The position numbers and the translations under genes were made by a program. Of a DNA stretch of 15,298 nt, positions 13,552 to 15,298 are shown piece by piece. The stretch comes from Oscillospiraceae bacterium (GTDB taxonomy: Bacteria > Bacillota > Clostridia > Oscillospirales > Oscillospiraceae): NCBI GenBank assembly GCA_028691385.1, contig JAQUZL010000039.1, positions 1-15,298 on the forward strand, given 5' to 3'. The notes below the pieces were generated by a model, which saw only the letters and a program-made list of their open reading frames with translations, had not been told where the DNA came from and did no database searches. The first letter of the stretch is position 1. Each line of letters opens with the position of its first letter.

Positions 13552-13677
13552 TAACGACAAAGTCGTTATTATATGCGCATTTTGGCGCTCTGCGCCAAAG
13601 CGCTTAATATTTCAAGGCCCTGCCGCTGGAAGCGGCAGACGGCCATATTATATCATGATGAAATCATGATATAATAT
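13552..13677. repeat. Four-hairpin structured repeat, unit 2
   Basis: Second tandem copy, offset 124-126 nt from unit 1 and nearly identical. H1 TAACGAC/AAA (13552-13568, shortened by a one-base change in its left flank), H2 TTTGGCGC/TCT (13581-13599, one base pair longer), H3 CTGCCGCT/GGA (13620-13638), H4 ATATTATATCATGAT/GAA (13645-13677, two base pairs longer). The differences mostly keep or extend pairing. It ends ~85 nt before the AraC-GyrI start. Confidence 0.9.
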
Positions 13678-13760
13678 CCAAATCCAAAAACAGCGCAAGC
13701 GGCGTCGAGAAATTGTACGGCCTTGCGTGGTATTCTTTTTCCGTAAGGAAGTGAACCGGT

Positions 13761-14639
13761 ATGAACGACAAAACACTTGCTGTCCAGCGGATGCAGGACT
13801 ACATTGAGGCGCATCTGACCGAGCCGGTCAATCTGGCGAAGCTCTCGGAAGCCGCCTGCTTTTCCCCGTGGTACGCCGCGCGGATTTTCCACGAACTGAC
13901 GGGGCTTGCCCCCACCGACTACATCCGCAGGCTTCGGCTTTCTAAGTCCGCTCTGCGGCTGCGGGACGAGAAGGTCAGGGTCATCGACATTGCGCTGGAC
14001 ACAGGCTTCGAGAGTGTGGACGGCTACCAGCGGGCGTTTGCGCGGGAATTCGGGTGCAATCCCAAGGAATATGCGCTGCGTCCCGTGCCGCTGCCGCTGT
14101 TCACCGCTTACGGCGTTAAATTCCGAGAATTGTGGAAAAAGGAGCGTACCAACATGGCAAACGAAAAGTGTATTTTTATTCAGGTCATCGAAAAGTCTGC
14201 GCGGAAGGTCCTCATCAGGCGCGGCGTAAAAGCGGCGGACTACCTCGCCTACTGCGAGGAGGTGGGCTGTGATGTGTGGGGCGTGCTCACCAGCATGAAG
14301 TCCCTCTGCGGCGAACCGGTTTGTCTGTGGCTGCCGGAGCTGTACCGTGCAGGGAATTCGGAGTATGTGCAGGGCGTGGAGGTGGCTGTCGACTATGACG
14401 GCGTGGTGCCGGAGGGCTTCGACGTCATTGACCTGCCCGCAGCGGCCTATCTCATGTTCCAGTCGGAGCCATTCGCCGAGGAGGACTACTGCGTGGCCAT
14501 CGAATCGCTGCAATCGGCGATGAATCGGTACGAGCCGTCGGCCATCGGTTACGTCTGGGACGATGCGAATCCCCGCATCCAGCTGGAGCCACGTGGCGAG
14601 CGCGGCTACATCGAACTGCGAGCGGTTAAAAAGGCGTAA
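13761..14639 (+). CDS. AraC-family regulator with GyrI-like effector-binding domain
   Basis: A 292-residue regulator. Residues ~8-108 are a double helix-turn-helix AraC domain: QDYIEAHLTEPVNLAKLSEA, then RIFHELTGLAPTDYIRRLRL, then VIDIALDTGFESVDGYQRAF. Residues ~130-290 form a GyrI-like (SRPBCC-unrelated, effector-binding) domain, ending YVWDDANPRIQLEPRGERGYIELRAV-like. Such Rob/SoxS-type proteins with a GyrI domain usually sense lipophilic or toxic small molecules. AAGGAAGTGA lies just before ATG 13761. Possible promoter: extended -10 TGG-TATTCT at 13731-13736, within a CCTTGCG/CGTAAGG inverted repeat that might be an operator. It is divergent from the TfoX-hydrolase operon, its plausible target. 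Confidence 0.88.
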   Translation: MNDKTLAVQRMQDYIEAHLTEPVNLAKLSEAACFSPWYAARIFHELTGLAPTDYIRRLRLSKSALRLRDEKVRVIDIALDTGFESVDGYQRAFAREFGCNPKEYALRPVPLPLFTAYGVKFRELWKKERTNMANEKCIFIQVIEKSARKVLIRRGVKAADYLAYCEEVGCDVWGVLTSMKSLCGEPVCLWLPELYRAGNSEYVQGVEVAVDYDGVVPEGFDVIDLPAAAYLMFQSEPFAEEDYCVAIESLQSAMNRYEPSAIGYVWDDANPRIQLEPRGERGYIELRAVKKA

Positions 14640-14648
14640 GCGAACGGT

Positions 14649-14693
14649 AAAAAATACAGACAAAGCGGAACCTTCCGTTTGTCTGTATTTTTT
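14649..14693. terminator. Bidirectional rho-independent terminator
   Basis: A 16-bp arm pair AAAAAATACAGACAAA (14649-14664) and TTTGTCTGTATTTTTT (14678-14693), plus inner CGG/CCG, with A and T tracts at the ends. It ends the AraC-GyrI gene and anything arriving on the minus strand. Confidence 0.9.
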
Positions 14694-14891
14694 GCGCATC
14701 CTTTTTTTCGTTCACCGCAATCAAAATCGCGCAGGTGTAATCCGGGTTTTGCACGTCTGCCGTGGGGGAGATCTCCAGTCCCTCATCGTTCAAGGGCGCG
14801 CCTGGGTGGGGCTGACCCCATGAAAGCGGGTAAATGCACGGGAAAAGCGTTCGTATGCTGTCACGCTATCGCAGTGCGTCGGCAGTCGCAT
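14694..14891 (-). pseudogene. Relic of a second AraC/GyrI-type regulator
   Basis: Minus-strand frame 14891-14790 encodes the end of an AraC helix-turn-helix: MRLPTHCDSVTAYERFSRAF, then TRFHGVSPTQARP, then a stop. The family pattern (GY..Y.RF.RAF...HG.SP.QAR) is obvious. In another frame, immediately after it (~14800-14694), the sequence LNDEGLEISPTADVQNPDYT, then CAILIAVNEKKDAQ, resembles the C-terminal end of a GyrI-like domain. The N-terminal half of the HTH and most of the effector domain are missing. This looks like an internally deleted copy of an AraC-GyrI gene, convergent with the intact one and sharing its terminator. There is no ribosome binding site. Confidence 0.6.
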
Positions 14892-14927
14892 GACTTTCCG
14901 TGCGGTGTTGTGTCAGAGAGAAATCCT

Positions 14928-15298
14928 TCAAGCGTATAGGGCGGCGATCTCCTGTATTTTCCGCTTCAGTTCCGCGCGAATATGCGGCGGCGCTAGGCAC
15001 TCGCATTTTGTTCCAAGGCTCAGGAGCATGTCGTAGTAATAGTCGTTTTCGATGAAGGGGAAATTCACAAGATAATGTTCCTCACCGTCTGGGGTAAAGT
15101 TCTCAAAAGCACAAACGTCAAGCACTCTGTCCATCACAGATCGGTGAATCCGGATTTTGATTCTCGTCTGCATGGCTTCCAGCAGATCATCAAAATCCAA
15201 TTGCGGCTTTTCATACTCTCGCGGCACAAAAGTTTTTTCCTGTAACTGCAAGTTGGACATGCGGGACAGTTTGAATAAGCGGTAATCTTGCCGGGTAT
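14928..15298 (-). CDS. C-terminal part of a WYL-domain (YafY-type) regulator, cut by window edge
   Basis: The open frame enters from beyond the right edge (TRQDYRLFKLSRMSNLQLQE) and ends at 14928, giving ~123 visible residues. DYRLFKLSRM followed by a moderately conserved tail (VPREYEKPQ, then RIKIRIHRSVMDRVLD, then YLVNFPFIENDYYYDMLLSL) is the usual end of the WYL domain plus WCX extension of YafY/DeoR-like regulators, which bind nucleotides or related ligands. The N-terminal HTH lies outside the window. An internal ATG at 15260 is not the true start. Confidence 0.82.
   Translation of the reverse strand, partial: TRQDYRLFKLSRMSNLQLQEKTFVPREYEKPQLDFDDLLEAMQTRIKIRIHRSVMDRVLDVCAFENFTPDGEEHYLVNFPFIENDYYYDMLLSLGTKCECLAPPHIRAELKRKIQEIAALYA

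Noticed and set aside
13420..13677. CRISPR array
   Set aside because: Only two long units without unique spacers; each unit is itself made of four different palindromes, and no cas genes are nearby.
13420..13677. Insertion sequence
   Set aside because: No transposase and no terminal inverted repeats enclosing the pair; a MITE-like origin remains open.
13653..14699. 348-codon frame antisense to the AraC-GyrI gene
   Set aside because: It starts inside a terminator and runs into the tandem repeat; the opposite strand has clear AraC and GyrI domains.

Overview
The window looks like a chromosomal segment of a moderately GC-rich anaerobic Firmicute, most likely a gut-type Clostridia of the Oscillospiraceae/Ruminococcaceae sort. 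The pointers are a group-B-like [FeFe] hydrogenase, rubrerythrin, glycerol dehydrogenase, YlmH, a UPF0291 protein, strong GGAGG ribosome binding sites and compact gene packing. The taxonomy is inference from gene content. No rRNA, tRNA, CRISPR array, transposase or phage structural gene is visible.

Layout. (1) 29-1788: a 3-hydroxyacyl-CoA-dehydrogenase-family enzyme overlaps an RpiR-type regulator by 4 nt and ends in a bidirectional terminator shared with a small conserved minus-strand gene. (2) 2097-3425: glycerol dehydrogenase with its own promoter and terminator. (3) 3449-5622: the most striking gene, one uninterrupted frame joining an [FeFe] hydrogenase to a rubredoxin-rubrerythrin-rubredoxin module. 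A textbook Shine-Dalgarno plus ATG is preserved exactly at the junction. (4) 5632-7443: an AlkD-like DNA glycosylase (minus), then ylmH and a UPF0291 gene (plus). (5) 7499-10234, minus strand: a short peptide deformylase-like protein whose promoter and ribosome binding site lie inside an 18-bp inverted repeat, a YoaP-like acetyltransferase, a PAP2-like membrane protein and an XRE regulator with a membrane domain.

(6) 10244-12294 is a decaying accessory zone. It holds an unassigned stretch, an AT-rich block with a frameshifted YgjV-like membrane gene and a small membrane-anchored protein, and a broken GyrI-like gene. (7) 12284-13396 is a compact minus-strand operon (TfoX-N protein, alpha/beta hydrolase, then the broken GyrI-like gene) with a near-consensus promoter. 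(8) 13420-13677: two tandem ~125-bp units, each built of four consecutive perfect inverted repeats with 3-nt centres; I cannot assign this to a known element. (9) 13761-15298: an AraC-GyrI regulator, a shared bidirectional terminator, a relic of a second AraC/GyrI-type gene on the opposite strand, and the 3' end of a WYL-type regulator.

How it fits together: the left half is fermentation, redox and oxidative-stress housekeeping (hydrogenase-rubrerythrin, glycerol dehydrogenase, base repair, ribosome rescue). The right half is small regulators and enzymes undergoing gene loss, with repeated GyrI-like ligand-binding modules. The best candidates for something new are the hydrogenase-rubrerythrin fusion with its retained internal start, the four-hairpin tandem repeat, and the palindrome over the deformylase promoter.
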